Shown: positions 1-7,304 of the stretch, piece after piece
Layout of the letters: every line of letters starts with the position of its first letter
How positions within the stretch are numbered: the stretch's first letter is position 1
NCBI GenBank assembly: GCA_019323195.1
Contig: JAHWHQ010000102.1
Span: 1 to 22,271, forward strand
Origin: Candidatus Woesearchaeota archaeon
Lineage (GTDB): Archaea; Nanobdellota; Nanobdellia; Woesearchaeales; JACPBV01
Length of the DNA: 22,271 nucleotides
Direction: 5' to 3'
Notes under the pieces: model-generated
Databases searched by the model: none
The model's input: only the letters and a program-made list of their open reading frames with translations
Told to the model about the DNA's origin: nothing
Translations under genes and position numbers: made by a program

Positions 1-12
1 GAGTAAACAATG

Positions 13-104
13 ACAACGGCCAGGCGAAGCTTACCATGTTCCTCTATGAAGTAGAGGGTTATGGTAAGCGGAGTAGCATAGGATTTCTATGAGGCCCTGT
101 TGCA
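13..104. other. Hairpin-rich segment, possible structured RNA end
   Basis: The stretch holds a strong hairpin: CTTACCAT (30-37) pairs with ATGGTAAG (61-68), and CCTCTA (41-46) pairs with TAGAGG (52-57). A symmetric GTT/GTT internal loop separates the two helices. A second small hairpin is CATAG/CTATG (77-91). CAACGGCC (14-21) can close the whole with GGCC..GTTG (93-102) across a 2-nt bulge. No ORF covers it. It could be the 3' part of a structured RNA whose start lies off the window, a terminator, or an element end. I did not recognise RNase P, SRP, 5S or tRNA features. Confidence 0.3.
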
Positions 105-110
105 CAAAGA

Positions 111-119
111 TTTATAAAT
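111..119 (+). promoter_or_regulatory. TATA box of the CBS/antiporter operon
   Basis: TTTATAAAT preceded by a purine-rich BRE-like CAAAGA. Its centre is 35 nt before the ATG at 150, predicting a start near 140 and a leader of about 10 nt. Confidence 0.6.
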
Positions 120-149
120 CTCTGAATGTATTTACTATTATAATCATAA

Positions 150-647
150 ATGAAATCAATAAATCTTATCAAAAAACTAAGAAAAAAAGAAGCCATATCC
201 ATTTCTGAAACTGAAAACATAAGAAGACTCACTGCAAAAGATGCAATGGTCAGGCCGGTATTTCTCTATCCGGATGATGATATAGATGAAATAATAAAGA
301 AGCTAAAAAAAGAGGATACAAATGTTTGTATAGTAGTTACAAAGGACAAGAGATTTGTAGGAGAAATAGGCAATGAAGACTTGATCAGATTATTTTTGCA
401 TCAGGTAAAATACGAACCGCTGACAAAAATATTAAACGCGGGCTATAAAAGGGAATTTCAATATAAAAAGGCGAAGGAATTAATAAATAAGCATAAGTCT
501 ACAGTAGATTTAAATACTTCAATCAACAAAGTTATAGGATTGGTGTATAAAGAGGGTTTTCAATACATACCTGTTTTGGGTAAAAACAAGGAAGTTATCG
601 GAGTTGTAACACCAAGCAGCATACTTGATTTGCTGGAAGAATATTAG
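150..647 (+). CDS. Tandem CBS-domain protein
   Basis: A 165-residue protein of two CBS domains after a basic N-terminus. CBS1 spans about residues 27-85 (LTAKDAMVRPVFLYPDDDID, then FVGEIGNEDLIRLF). CBS2 spans about 112-163 (VDLNTSINKVIGLV, then YIPVLG and VIGVVTPSSILDLL). Bateman pairs of this kind bind adenine nucleotides and act as energy or nucleotide sensors. No catalytic domain is attached. The gene ends 16 nt before the cation/proton antiporter at 664 and shares its TATA promoter, so a role in gating or regulating that transporter is a reasonable inference. The ATG at 150 is the first after the TATA box and has no clear Shine-Dalgarno, as expected for a short-leadered archaeal mRNA. The domain call is firm; the ligand is unknown. 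Confidence 0.85.
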   Translation: MKSINLIKKLRKKEAISISETENIRRLTAKDAMVRPVFLYPDDDIDEIIKKLKKEDTNVCIVVTKDKRFVGEIGNEDLIRLFLHQVKYEPLTKILNAGYKREFQYKKAKELINKHKSTVDLNTSINKVIGLVYKEGFQYIPVLGKNKEVIGVVTPSSILDLLEEY

Positions 648-663
648 TAAAAAGTGAAAAAAT

Positions 664-2373
664 ATGGAACTATTCTTGGAAATTAGCCTGCTTATTGGAG
701 TAGCAGTATTGATCTCAATAATGATGAAATTATTGAAACAGCCCCTTATTATAGGCTATATCATTACAGGAATCATTACCGGGCCCCATCTTTTAAATAT
801 TGTCAATTCAGCAGAGATGATCTCAATTTTTTCACAGATGGGTGTTGCTCTGCTCCTGTTTATCGTAGGTTTGAATTTAAGCCCGAAAGTCATAAAAGAA
901 GTGGGCTTGGTTTCTTTAGTTACAGGTTGCGGCCAGGTTTTGTTTACCTGCATAATAGGATTTGGTATCTCCAATTTATTGGGTTTCTCGATAATTGAGT
1001 CTGCTTACATAAGTATTGCATTAGCATTTAGTAGCACCATAATTATTATGAAATTACTGTCAGATAAAGGGGATACTCAAAAGTTATATGGTAAGATTGC
1101 CATTGGATTCCTGATAGTCCAGGATTTAATTGCCATAGCTGTTTTAATGGTAATTTCCTCTTTATCCCATGGCATGAATTTGACTAATTTTGCTGTTAAA
1201 ACATTATCATGGGGGTTTGGCTTGATCACATTACTGTTTTTGGCTGGCATTTACATACTGCCTAAAACAACCAGATTAATTGCAAAATCCCAGGAGATAT
1301 TATTGCTCTTTTCTATTGGCTGGGCTTTGCTGCTTTCCTCTCTTTTTTATTATCTAAACTTCTCCATGGAGATAGGGGCATTATTGGCAGGAATCACCCT
1401 CTCAATGTCGCCTTACCGCTATGAGATTAGCTGTAAACTAAGGCCGATTCGTGATTTTTTTATTGTCTTATTTTTCATATTATTGGGTTATCAGCTGGGT
1501 TTTCAGAGCATAAATTATGCCCTTTTTCCGGTTATACTCTTCTCCCTGTTTGTATTGATAGGAAATCCGATAATTGTAATGAGCTTGATGGGCTTATTGG
1601 GTTATACCAAGAGAAATGGCTTTCTAGCAGGCTTAACTGTGGCCCAGATAAGCGAGTTTTCTTTTATCCTGGTTGCCTTAGGCGTTAAATTAGGCCATCT
1701 CTCAGATAAAATTCTTTCATATATCACTTTTGTAGGATTATTGACTATTGCAGGTTCTAGTTATATGATCATGTATAGTAATAAAATATACCCTCATTTA
1801 TCTAAATGTCTGGCTCTGTTTGAAAGAAAAGGCAAGAAAGTTGATGAGCATAAATACCACAAAGATGGAGTCTATGATATTGTCCTTTTTGGATACAACA
1901 GTATAGGTTTTGATTTATTAAAATCTTTCAAGAAGCTTAAAAAGAGATTTTTAGTTGTGGATCATAATCCTGGAGCCATAATAAGCCTTGCTAAAGAAGG
2001 TGTTGACTGCAGATATGGTGATGTTTCTGATGCAGAACTATTGGGTGAGTTAAGCCTCTCTAAAGCTAAGCTGCTGGTTTCAACAATCAGTGATTTTGAT
2101 ACAAATCTGTTTTTGATAAATAAGATAAAAGAGCTGAATAAAAAAGCGATTATAGTTGTTGTTTCCCAGCAGATTGATGAGGCAATAGAGCTTTATAAGC
2201 GAGGCGCCAGTTATATCATCATGCCTCATTTTTTAGGCGGATATCATGCTTCCACTTTAATAGAGAAACACGGATTAAACTTTAACAAATTCCTGAAAGA
2301 AAAAATTGGACATCTGGAACATTTAAAAGTGCGGAAGGAAAAAGGCCATGAGCACCCTAAACGCGAAGGGTAA
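664..2373 (+). CDS. CPA2-family cation/proton antiporter with RCK domain (KefB-like)
   Basis: A 569-residue membrane protein. Residues 1-~385 form a Na+/H+ exchanger domain of about 12-13 hydrophobic helices. It contains the GxxLLLFxxGLxLSP segment (60-74), the Ser/Thr-rich AFSSTIIIMKLL (121-132) and the family QD motif (Q153-D154). From residue 404 a Rossmann RCK/TrkA-N domain follows: YDIVLFGYNSIGFDLL, the acidic end of beta-2 (VVDHN) and RYGDVSDAELL. The dinucleotide-binding loop is GYNSIG, not a full GxGxxG. RCK domains of this family bind NAD(H), AMP or ions and gate K+ or Na+/H+ exchange. The tail is His/Lys-rich. The gene follows the CBS protein by 16 nt with a weak AAGTGA ribosome binding site, forming a two-gene operon. 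Ion specificity cannot be told from sequence. Confidence 0.9.
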   Translation: MELFLEISLLIGVAVLISIMMKLLKQPLIIGYIITGIITGPHLLNIVNSAEMISIFSQMGVALLLFIVGLNLSPKVIKEVGLVSLVTGCGQVLFTCIIGFGISNLLGFSIIESAYISIALAFSSTIIIMKLLSDKGDTQKLYGKIAIGFLIVQDLIAIAVLMVISSLSHGMNLTNFAVKTLSWGFGLITLLFLAGIYILPKTTRLIAKSQEILLLFSIGWALLLSSLFYYLNFSMEIGALLAGITLSMSPYRYEISCKLRPIRDFFIVLFFILLGYQLGFQSINYALFPVILFSLFVLIGNPIIVMSLMGLLGYTKRNGFLAGLTVAQISEFSFILVALGVKLGHLSDKILSYITFVGLLTIAGSSYMIMYSNKIYPHLSKCLALFERKGKKVDEHKYHKDGVYDIVLFGYNSIGFDLLKSFKKLKKRFLVVDHNPGAIISLAKEGVDCRYGDVSDAELLGELSLSKAKLLVSTISDFDTNLFLINKIKELNKKAIIVVVSQQIDEAIELYKRGASYIIMPHFLGGYHASTLIEKHGLNFNKFLKEKIGHLEHLKVRKEKGHEHPKREG

Positions 2374-2477
2374 TTATCTTAAACATTATAAAAGCGGTTC
2401 CTATTTCCGCAAGTTTTTTAAACCAGCCGGCTTATTGTTTCTTATCATTTATGCTAAAGTGTTTAAGGGGTGGTTAA
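2374..2477 (+). promoter_or_regulatory. Intergenic terminator/promoter region before the PHP gene
   Basis: Holds a TATA-like TTATAAAA at 2386-2393, a weak GCGG/CCGC hairpin (2394-2411) followed by T6 that may end the antiporter transcript, and a good ribosome binding site (AGGGGTGG, 2466-2473) before the ATG at 2478. Confidence 0.4.
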
Positions 2478-3107
2478 ATGAGATATGATTTGCATGTTCA
2501 TACGCATTATTCAGCATGTTCTGTTTTAAAGCCAAAAATTATTCTGAAGCTGGCCAAAAAAGCAGGGTTAGGCGGCATAGCAGTTGCAGACCATAACACT
2601 GTCAGGGGCGGCCTTGAAGTCAAAAAAGCCAATAAGGACAGGGATTTTGAGGTTATCCCTTCCATAGAGGTAAGCACAGACAGGGGCCATGTTCTTGGCC
2701 TTTATGTCAGCAAAGAGATAAAGTCCCGGGATTTCTTTGCTGTTTCTGATAAGATAAGGAAACAGGGCGGCATAGTCATCCTTGCCCATCCGTTCAGGCT
2801 CTTTCCGCACCTAAGGGCAAAGGTAAAAGGTATTAACCTTAAGAGATACCTTGATGCTGTGGAGTGCAATAACGCCAGGACCTCTTCTTTTAGCAATAAA
2901 AGCGCGATAAAACTCGCCGACAGGTTTAGCCTTGCCAAGACAGGAGGTTCAGATTCCCATTTCTCCTTTGAGATCGGCAGGAGTGTTACAGTATTTGACG
3001 GTTCCCTCAGGGACGCTATAAGAAAAAGGAAAACAAGGGCAGAAGGCGGCAGCGTTATCGGCCTTGTAGGCTCTACATTAAGCTTCTTCAAGAAGCATGT
3101 ATTTTAA
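2478..3107 (+). CDS. PHP-domain metal-dependent phosphoesterase
   Basis: A 209-residue single-domain PHP protein. The metal-binding set is visible in order: H6-V-H8-T-H10 (motif I), D38-H39-N, E64 in SIEVS, H71 in RGHVLGL, H104 in LAHPFR, E129, and D159-S-H161 in GGSDSH. These residues bind two or three metal ions in PHP phosphatases such as histidinol phosphatase and the RNase AM/YciV group. Which phosphoester it hydrolyses is not evident. The length is typical of small archaeal PHP proteins. It has a strong GGGGTGG ribosome binding site, and the next gene (carS) starts 25 nt after its stop, so the two may be co-transcribed. Confidence 0.85.
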   Translation: MRYDLHVHTHYSACSVLKPKIILKLAKKAGLGGIAVADHNTVRGGLEVKKANKDRDFEVIPSIEVSTDRGHVLGLYVSKEIKSRDFFAVSDKIRKQGGIVILAHPFRLFPHLRAKVKGINLKRYLDAVECNNARTSSFSNKSAIKLADRFSLAKTGGSDSHFSFEIGRSVTVFDGSLRDAIRKRKTRAEGGSVIGLVGSTLSFFKKHVF

Positions 3108-3132
3108 GGTATAAAAGGACATGAGGTGAAAG

Positions 3133-3660
3133 ATGATGTTGTTTTTTGTATTGCAGTGCTTTTATTTTATGATGCCTGCCTATTTTTCAAACATGGCCCC
3201 TGTCATAGTCAAAAGATGGTTTAAGGGATTAGCCTTTCCTATCGACTCCGGCAAAGGCATATTCGGCAATAATAAGACAGTAAGGGGCCTTCTCTTCGGT
3301 GTTCTATTTGCTGTTATAATAGCCTACATGCAGTTCTCATTATACAGGTTCAATTCCTTCAGCACCCTAAGCCTTATTGACTATTCAAACTGGCTTCTGG
3401 TAGGATTCCTGTTAGGTTTAGGCGCTTTACTGGGCGATCTTACTGAGAGCTTCATCAAAAGAAGGCTAAAGATAAAGCCCGGAGAAAGGTTCTTTCCCTG
3501 GGATCAGCTGGATTTCATCCTTGGGTCCTTGCTCCTTGTCAGCCTTGCTGTTAGTCTAACTCTTAATATGGTATTAGTCATAATCATCATAAGCGTACTA
3601 GGTCATATCATAGTAAATCACTCTGCATACTATTTAGGTATCAGGAAAGAGAAATGGTAA
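3133..3660 (+). CDS. carS: CDP-archaeol synthase
   Basis: A 175-residue membrane protein matching CarS (DUF46). CarS transfers CMP from CTP to 2,3-di-O-geranylgeranylglyceryl phosphate to make CDP-archaeol, the activated precursor of archaeal polar lipids. Family motifs are present: FGNNKTVRG (44-52), GALLGDLTESFIKRR (97-111) and FFPWDQLDF (120-128), among about five hydrophobic helices. ATGs at 3133 and 3136 both follow the GAGGTGA ribosome binding site (3123-3129). The second has the better spacing, so the true start may lie one codon downstream. A TATA-like GGTATAAAAGG overlaps 3109-3118. The gene precedes the decarboxylase and phosphatidyltransferase genes, so the lipid steps are clustered. 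The terminator hairpin overlaps its stop codon. Confidence 0.92.
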   Translation: MMLFFVLQCFYFMMPAYFSNMAPVIVKRWFKGLAFPIDSGKGIFGNNKTVRGLLFGVLFAVIIAYMQFSLYRFNSFSTLSLIDYSNWLLVGFLLGLGALLGDLTESFIKRRLKIKPGERFFPWDQLDFILGSLLLVSLAVSLTLNMVLVIIIISVLGHIIVNHSAYYLGIRKEKW

Positions 3661-3681
3661 AAATGCCTTCGGCATTTTTAC
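3657..3681 (+). terminator. Terminator hairpin after carS
   Basis: Perfect 11-bp inverted repeat GTAAAAATGCC / GGCATTTTTAC around a TTC loop, overlapping the carS stop codon. The right arm is T-rich and followed by CTTTG. Confidence 0.65.
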
Positions 3682-3705
3682 TTTGATCCTCCCCACTAGT
3701 GCAGA

Positions 3706-3760
3706 ACTATATTAATATCCCACCCCTAACAAAAAAAAGGGTTGGTGCACAACTAGGAGT
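3706..3760 (+). promoter_or_regulatory. Promoter and RBS of the decarboxylase gene
   Basis: A TATA-like CTATATTAATAT (3707-3718) would give a start near 3740. An AGGAG ribosome binding site (3755-3759) lies 8 nt before the ATG at 3768. CTAGTGC (3697-3703) and GCAC-AA-CTAG (3747-3756) form an imperfect inverted repeat around the TATA box. Confidence 0.5.
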
Positions 3761-3767
3761 CTAAAAA

Positions 3768-4397
3768 ATGATACTAACCCTAATAGCATTTCTGATTTTA
3801 CTGCTAATCTTCCTCTCCTTACTATTCTACAAATTAATCTTTCTGAGAGACCCTGAAAGGAATATACCTGTTGGAGATAGCATAGTCTCTCCTGCTGATG
3901 GAAAAATTATAAGTATAATAAGTCTTAATAATCCTAAGATAAAGATAAAAAAAGGCCTTCTTGGAAAGATAAGGACACTGGCGCCTTCTGATTGTAAAGA
4001 TGGCTATCTAATAACTATAATGATGAATATTCTCAATGTTCATGTCCAGAGGTCACCTTTAGAAGGAATTATTATGGATATAAAACATTCCCCAGGCACA
4101 TTCAAAAATGCTGTATATGGAGATAAATTTAAGAACGGCTTGGAAAACGAGAAAAATGAGATACTGATTAAGAACAAAAAGATCGGCAGCATCAAGGTAA
4201 TCCAGATAGCCGGCCTTGTCGCAAGAAGGATAGAGTGTTTTGTGCAAAAAAAACAGAAGGTTAATAAAGGTGACAGGATAGGAAGGATTATGCTTGGAAG
4301 CCAGGTAAGCCTTATCCTTCCTAAAAAAGCAAGATTACTGGCAAAGGAAGGCGATAAAGCCAAAGCTGGTGAAACAGTCTTGGCTTATGTCAGATGA
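3768..4397 (+). CDS. asd: Archaetidylserine (phosphatidylserine) decarboxylase, pyruvoyl-dependent
   Basis: A 209-residue protein of the short PSD-A type. An N-terminal hydrophobic segment (1-25) precedes FLRDPER and the SPADGKI signature (41-47). Then come MNILNVHVQRSP (86-97, with H92 as probable catalytic His) and HSPGTFKNA (107-115). The self-cleavage site is LGS (176-178): cleavage between G177 and S178 would create the pyruvoyl prosthetic group. The C-terminal small subunit resembles a biotinyl fold, VSLILPKKARLLAKEGDKAKAGE. The enzyme decarboxylates archaetidylserine to archaetidylethanolamine. Its stop overlaps the start of the phosphatidyltransferase gene (ATGA at 4394-4397), implying translational coupling, and that gene's C-terminal domain would make its substrate. 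Confidence 0.9.
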   Translation: MILTLIAFLILLLIFLSLLFYKLIFLRDPERNIPVGDSIVSPADGKIISIISLNNPKIKIKKGLLGKIRTLAPSDCKDGYLITIMMNILNVHVQRSPLEGIIMDIKHSPGTFKNAVYGDKFKNGLENEKNEILIKNKKIGSIKVIQIAGLVARRIECFVQKKQKVNKGDRIGRIMLGSQVSLILPKKARLLAKEGDKAKAGETVLAYVR

Positions 4398-5452
4398 AAA
4401 GGATTAAGAGAATAGTGATGAAGGGAAGGAAAAGCAGCTTGACTCTTATGTTATTAAGGATCCTTCTCTCTTTTATTGTCTTCATTCTCATTTATAACTC
4501 AAGGAAGAGGCTTTCCCTTTACCTGTTTGTCTTGACCGCTTTTGCAGCTTTCTTAGACGGTTTTTTGGCAAAAAGGGGCAAGTCAAGAAGCCATCTGCGT
4601 TCTATAGTAGACCCTTTTGCTGACAAGCTGCTCATTAATCTTGCAGCCATTGCCCTCTTTTTAAAGGGCCTGCTTCCGTTCTGGATAATGATAATTTACC
4701 TCAGCAAGGATCTATTGGTTGTATGCGGAGCCTTGTTTGTCCTCATAAAGAATGCCAAGACAACCTTCAGGACCAACGTTATTGATAAGATCAGCGTTTT
4801 TATCCAGCTCTTCACCTTATTTACTGTTTTGATGGGGCACCTGGATTATGTTTTGGTATGGATATCGGTAGTATTTGTTGTTGTTTCCTTTATTGTAACC
4901 CTGTTCAGGTCAGGCATAGAGGTTGCCAGTTATGAGACAGATCTTGAGGAGATAAGGTTCAGGAAATTATTAAGGCTTCCTGACCTTTTTACCTTCATGA
5001 ATATATGCATGGGCCTAACCTCAATACTGCTTGTCATCAACGGAGAATATTTCTTTTCTGTATTCGCCTTGTTGTTTGCCGTGTTTTTTGATTATCTTGA
5101 CGGGAAGGTTGCAAGGATGATTAAAAGGACTGGCGATTTTGGGAAGCAGCTTGACAGCATGGCCGATACCATAAGCTTCGGCGTTGCCCCTGCTATCTTT
5201 GGGTTCAGCCTTATCCAGACAAATTTTGCCCTGATTGTTTTTGCCCTTTTTCTCTTTGCAGGCGTCCTAAGGCTGGCAAGGTATAATATCATGGAGTTCA
5301 CAGGGGAGTTTGCAGGAATGCCTATAACTGTCAGCGGCATAGTGATCCCTTTGATCTACCTGGCAAAAGTTCCTGTTTTTGTCTATCCTTACATATACCT
5401 CTTTCTTGCCATATTGATGGTCAGCCCTTTAAAGGTCAAGAAGCTGTTTTAG
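4394..5452 (+). CDS. Fused double CDP-alcohol phosphatidyltransferase (archaetidylserine synthase C-terminal half)
   Basis: A 352-residue membrane protein with two CDP-alcohol phosphatidyltransferase domains. The C-terminal one (about 190-352) has the complete signature D233-xx-D236-G237-xx-A240-R241-x8-G250-xxx-D254-xxx-D258. Its SFGVAPA segment is typical of phosphatidylserine synthases. With CarS and the overlapping decarboxylase next to it, archaetidylserine synthase is the best call. The N-terminal half (about 15-180) resembles the PgsA/archaetidylglycerol-phosphate group, but its motif is degenerate. The first Asp is A52, D55-G56 is kept, Arg is K60, and the second Gly is R69; D73 and D77 are kept. 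The N-terminal half may therefore be inactive or structural. Both halves read through in one frame without a break. Confidence 0.85.
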   Translation: MKRIKRIVMKGRKSSLTLMLLRILLSFIVFILIYNSRKRLSLYLFVLTAFAAFLDGFLAKRGKSRSHLRSIVDPFADKLLINLAAIALFLKGLLPFWIMIIYLSKDLLVVCGALFVLIKNAKTTFRTNVIDKISVFIQLFTLFTVLMGHLDYVLVWISVVFVVVSFIVTLFRSGIEVASYETDLEEIRFRKLLRLPDLFTFMNICMGLTSILLVINGEYFFSVFALLFAVFFDYLDGKVARMIKRTGDFGKQLDSMADTISFGVAPAIFGFSLIQTNFALIVFALFLFAGVLRLARYNIMEFTGEFAGMPITVSGIVIPLIYLAKVPVFVYPYIYLFLAILMVSPLKVKKLF

Positions 5453-5456
5453 AGGA

Positions 5457-5491
5457 TAAGGCTGTGTTGAAAATGTAGGTTAGCAGCCTTA
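5457..5491. terminator. Inverted repeat between convergent genes
   Basis: TAAGGCTG (5457-5464) pairs with CAGCCTTA (5484-5491). It lies between the stop of the phosphatidyltransferase gene and, overlapping it, the stop of the minus-strand membrane gene, so it could serve both directions. Confidence 0.35.
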
Positions 5492-5962
5492 GAAGATCAG
5501 ATACAAAACTATCGCCAAAGCTACAAATACTATATTCTTCAGGATGTCAATCACCGCCCTTTTTCTCTCCTTCTTTCCTCCTGACTTTGCAGCCAGGCTT
5601 CCTGTTGGCAGGCCGTAAAGGAACATCAATGATGATTCTATGACAAAAAGCCCTGGTTTTTTTGATGCCAGATAAAAGATGACTGAAAGTATGATATAGA
5701 TATAAGGAACTTCATTAAACCCCTTTTTTCTCCTTAGCAGGCAGATTACGCTAAAAGACAGTATTACTAAAAGCAGCACATAGTCTAGTTTGATAAACGC
5801 CAGCAAAAAGACAAAAACCAGCAGCAGGATTATCTTCTGCAGAAAGATAAAATACCTTTTGCCCTGTTTCAGCTCTTCTTTAGCTATTGCTGCTAATATG
5901 AATCCGGCAAATAAGCCAAGATAGGCGGTTATTGCTGTCAAAGAATAATTCAGCGTATTCAT
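5489..5962 (-). CDS. Membrane protein of unknown function
   Basis: A 157-residue protein with about five hydrophobic helices: 8-26, 40-58, 62-77, 85-100 and 138-157. Basic segments lie between them (KEELKQGKR, LRRKKG, GGKKERKR). I recognise no family or catalytic motif. The ATG at 5962 follows a clear AGGTGAA ribosome binding site (5965-5971 on the minus strand). It starts 20 nt after the rpiB stop and is the last gene of the operon running from 7177. Confidence 0.7.
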   Translation of the reverse strand: MNTLNYSLTAITAYLGLFAGFILAAIAKEELKQGKRYFIFLQKIILLLVFVFLLAFIKLDYVLLLVILSFSVICLLRRKKGFNEVPYIYIILSVIFYLASKKPGLFVIESSLMFLYGLPTGSLAAKSGGKKERKRAVIDILKNIVFVALAIVLYLIF

Positions 5963-5982
5963 GCTTCACCTGTTTATTTTTT

Positions 5983-6417
5983 TCAGATATCTTCTATCTG
6001 TCCAACCCTTTTCCTGTGCCTTTCCTCTTTCGAGGCAGGTGTTGTCAGGAATATCTTTATTATCTCCTTGTAATCCTTTGCAGATTCTGTCCTTGCCCCC
6101 AGGCAGAGTATATTTGCATTATTATGCTCTCTTGCCGCCTTAGCTGTATACCTGTCATAACATAAAGCAGCCCTTATCCCTTTTATCTTATTGGCAGCTA
6201 TGCACATCCCTATCCCTGATCCGCATACAAGTATCCCTTTTGAGCTGCTTTTTGCAGCTTTCTTCGCTGCCTTTTTTGCTATTAAGGGATAATCTACAGC
6301 CTCCTCAGAGTATGCCCCAACGTCCTCTGTATCATATCTTATCTCTTTGAGGTATTGCCGTATCTTCTCTTTTAGCTCAAAGCCTGCATGGTCTGATCCT
6401 ATTATTATCTTATTCAT
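5983..6417 (-). CDS. rpiB: Ribose-5-phosphate isomerase B
   Basis: A 144-residue RpiB/LacA-family protein that interconverts ribose 5-phosphate and ribulose 5-phosphate. Family features are the N-terminal IIIGSDHAGFELK (D9, H10), the active-site loop ILVCGSGIGMCIAANK with C65 and Ser67 where Thr is usual, and the EHNNANILCLGAR segment (H98). The length fits. Most archaea use the unrelated RpiA, so a bacterial-type RpiB here suggests transfer or lineage-specific replacement. Its start overlaps the last 8 nt of the upstream surface-protein gene, so they are probably translated from one mRNA. No metabolic link between the two is evident. Confidence 0.92.
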   Translation of the reverse strand: MNKIIIGSDHAGFELKEKIRQYLKEIRYDTEDVGAYSEEAVDYPLIAKKAAKKAAKSSSKGILVCGSGIGMCIAANKIKGIRAALCYDRYTAKAAREHNNANILCLGARTESAKDYKEIIKIFLTTPASKEERHRKRVGQIEDI

Positions 6418-7177
6418 TTTCTATCCTAACCACAAGGTCGCTCATATATTCATTATCCTCTCCAAATACCCGTAGCTCGCATAGGTACTGATCATTTGGT
6501 ATTCTGCTCTTCAGCCTTAACAGCACCGTGTTTGTTTTATGCTCTCCATCCTTGATAGGTCCTATGCTTCTCTTAAAAGGCTTTTCCATGATTCTTTCAT
6601 CACAGGTAAGGTAAACCTCCACTCCTTCCTTGGGGTTGCAGTCCGGGTCGCTTGGCTGTCCAGGCTCGTGCGGGCAGTATAAGTCCCCTCCTCCGATTTC
6701 TTCCTCATCATAGATATTGCTGATCAGGCAGGATTTGCCGTCCTCTTCACAATCAGGGAAAAACATGTAATCACAGTCTGCATCATTGTCCTTTGCATTG
6801 TCTGTCGTATCGCATTTTCCCGTAGTGTCATCCTTATCTACAAAGCATATCCCGTCCACCTTGCCGCATAGGTTTTCTGTCTTGATAAAATTTCTGTTAA
6901 CCCACTCCTCCTGTGACGGGTTCAGGATGCCCATCTTTATTACCTCTACAGTGTCTTCCTTTGCCTTGACAGGATTTCTTGATAATGTTATCGGTGATGA
7001 TAATGTTGGCTTTGGAGGCTCTGGCTCCTGCGATACCTGCTCATCAAAGCTTGTGAACATCTTTCCCAGCATGCCTTTCATAAAGACAAGCCCTAGGCTG
7101 AGGAATGTTATTGAAAGGACCAGTACAACAATAGCCCCTACTGATATCTCCATCGCCCCTTTTTTGTTATTTTTCAT
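6410..7177 (-). CDS. Pilin-like Cys-rich surface protein with class III signal peptide
   Basis: A 255-residue protein. It begins MKNNKKGAMEIS followed by a long hydrophobic helix (about 11-33). This is the class III signal typical of archaeal pilins and archaellins, with prepilin-peptidase cleavage predicted after KKG (residue 7). After a Pro/Glu-rich linker (EPEPPKP) comes an extracellular part rich in Asp and Cys: ten cysteines, in contexts such as CGKVDGIC, DADCDYMFFPDC and DPDC. It ends in a beta-rich segment. It is probably anchored outside the cell through the N-terminal helix. Similar architectures are common in Woesearchaeota-like genomes, but I know no function. The leader is short, with a weak AGGGATAG site and a minus-strand TATA-like box at 7207-7215. 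Confidence 0.75.
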   Translation of the reverse strand: MKNNKKGAMEISVGAIVVLVLSITFLSLGLVFMKGMLGKMFTSFDEQVSQEPEPPKPTLSSPITLSRNPVKAKEDTVEVIKMGILNPSQEEWVNRNFIKTENLCGKVDGICFVDKDDTTGKCDTTDNAKDNDADCDYMFFPDCEEDGKSCLISNIYDEEEIGGGDLYCPHEPGQPSDPDCNPKEGVEVYLTCDERIMEKPFKRSIGPIKDGEHKTNTVLLRLKSRIPNDQYLCELRVFGEDNEYMSDLVVRIENE

Positions 7178-7206
7178 ACTGCTATCCCTATTTTACCAAC
7201 TAAATA

Positions 7207-7215
7207 CTTTTTAAG
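7207..7215 (-). promoter_or_regulatory. TATA-like box of the surface protein/rpiB operon
   Basis: CTTAAAAAG on the minus strand, centred 34 nt before the ATG at 7177, with an A/T-rich BRE side. Confidence 0.45.
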
Positions 7216-7258
7216 TTTTTCGATAAAAAACCTTCCTGGTGCACTCAAAAAACCGGCA

Positions 7259-7270
7259 ATTTTATATATT
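7259..7270 (+). promoter_or_regulatory. TATA box of the 99-residue protein gene
   Basis: ATTTTATATATT predicts a start near 7290. The short leader then carries GGGGGTG (7293-7299), the ribosome binding site that decides the TTG start at 7305. Confidence 0.55.
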
Positions 7271-7304
7271 CATCCTACCATAATACTATATAGGGGGTGT
7301 TAGG

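Noticed and set aside
93..109. GGCCCTGTTGCACAAAG as a terminal repeat of an IS6-type element
   Set aside because: The likeness to IS6-family ends is short. No matching inverted end or transposase is present, and the stretch also serves as the arm of a local fold.
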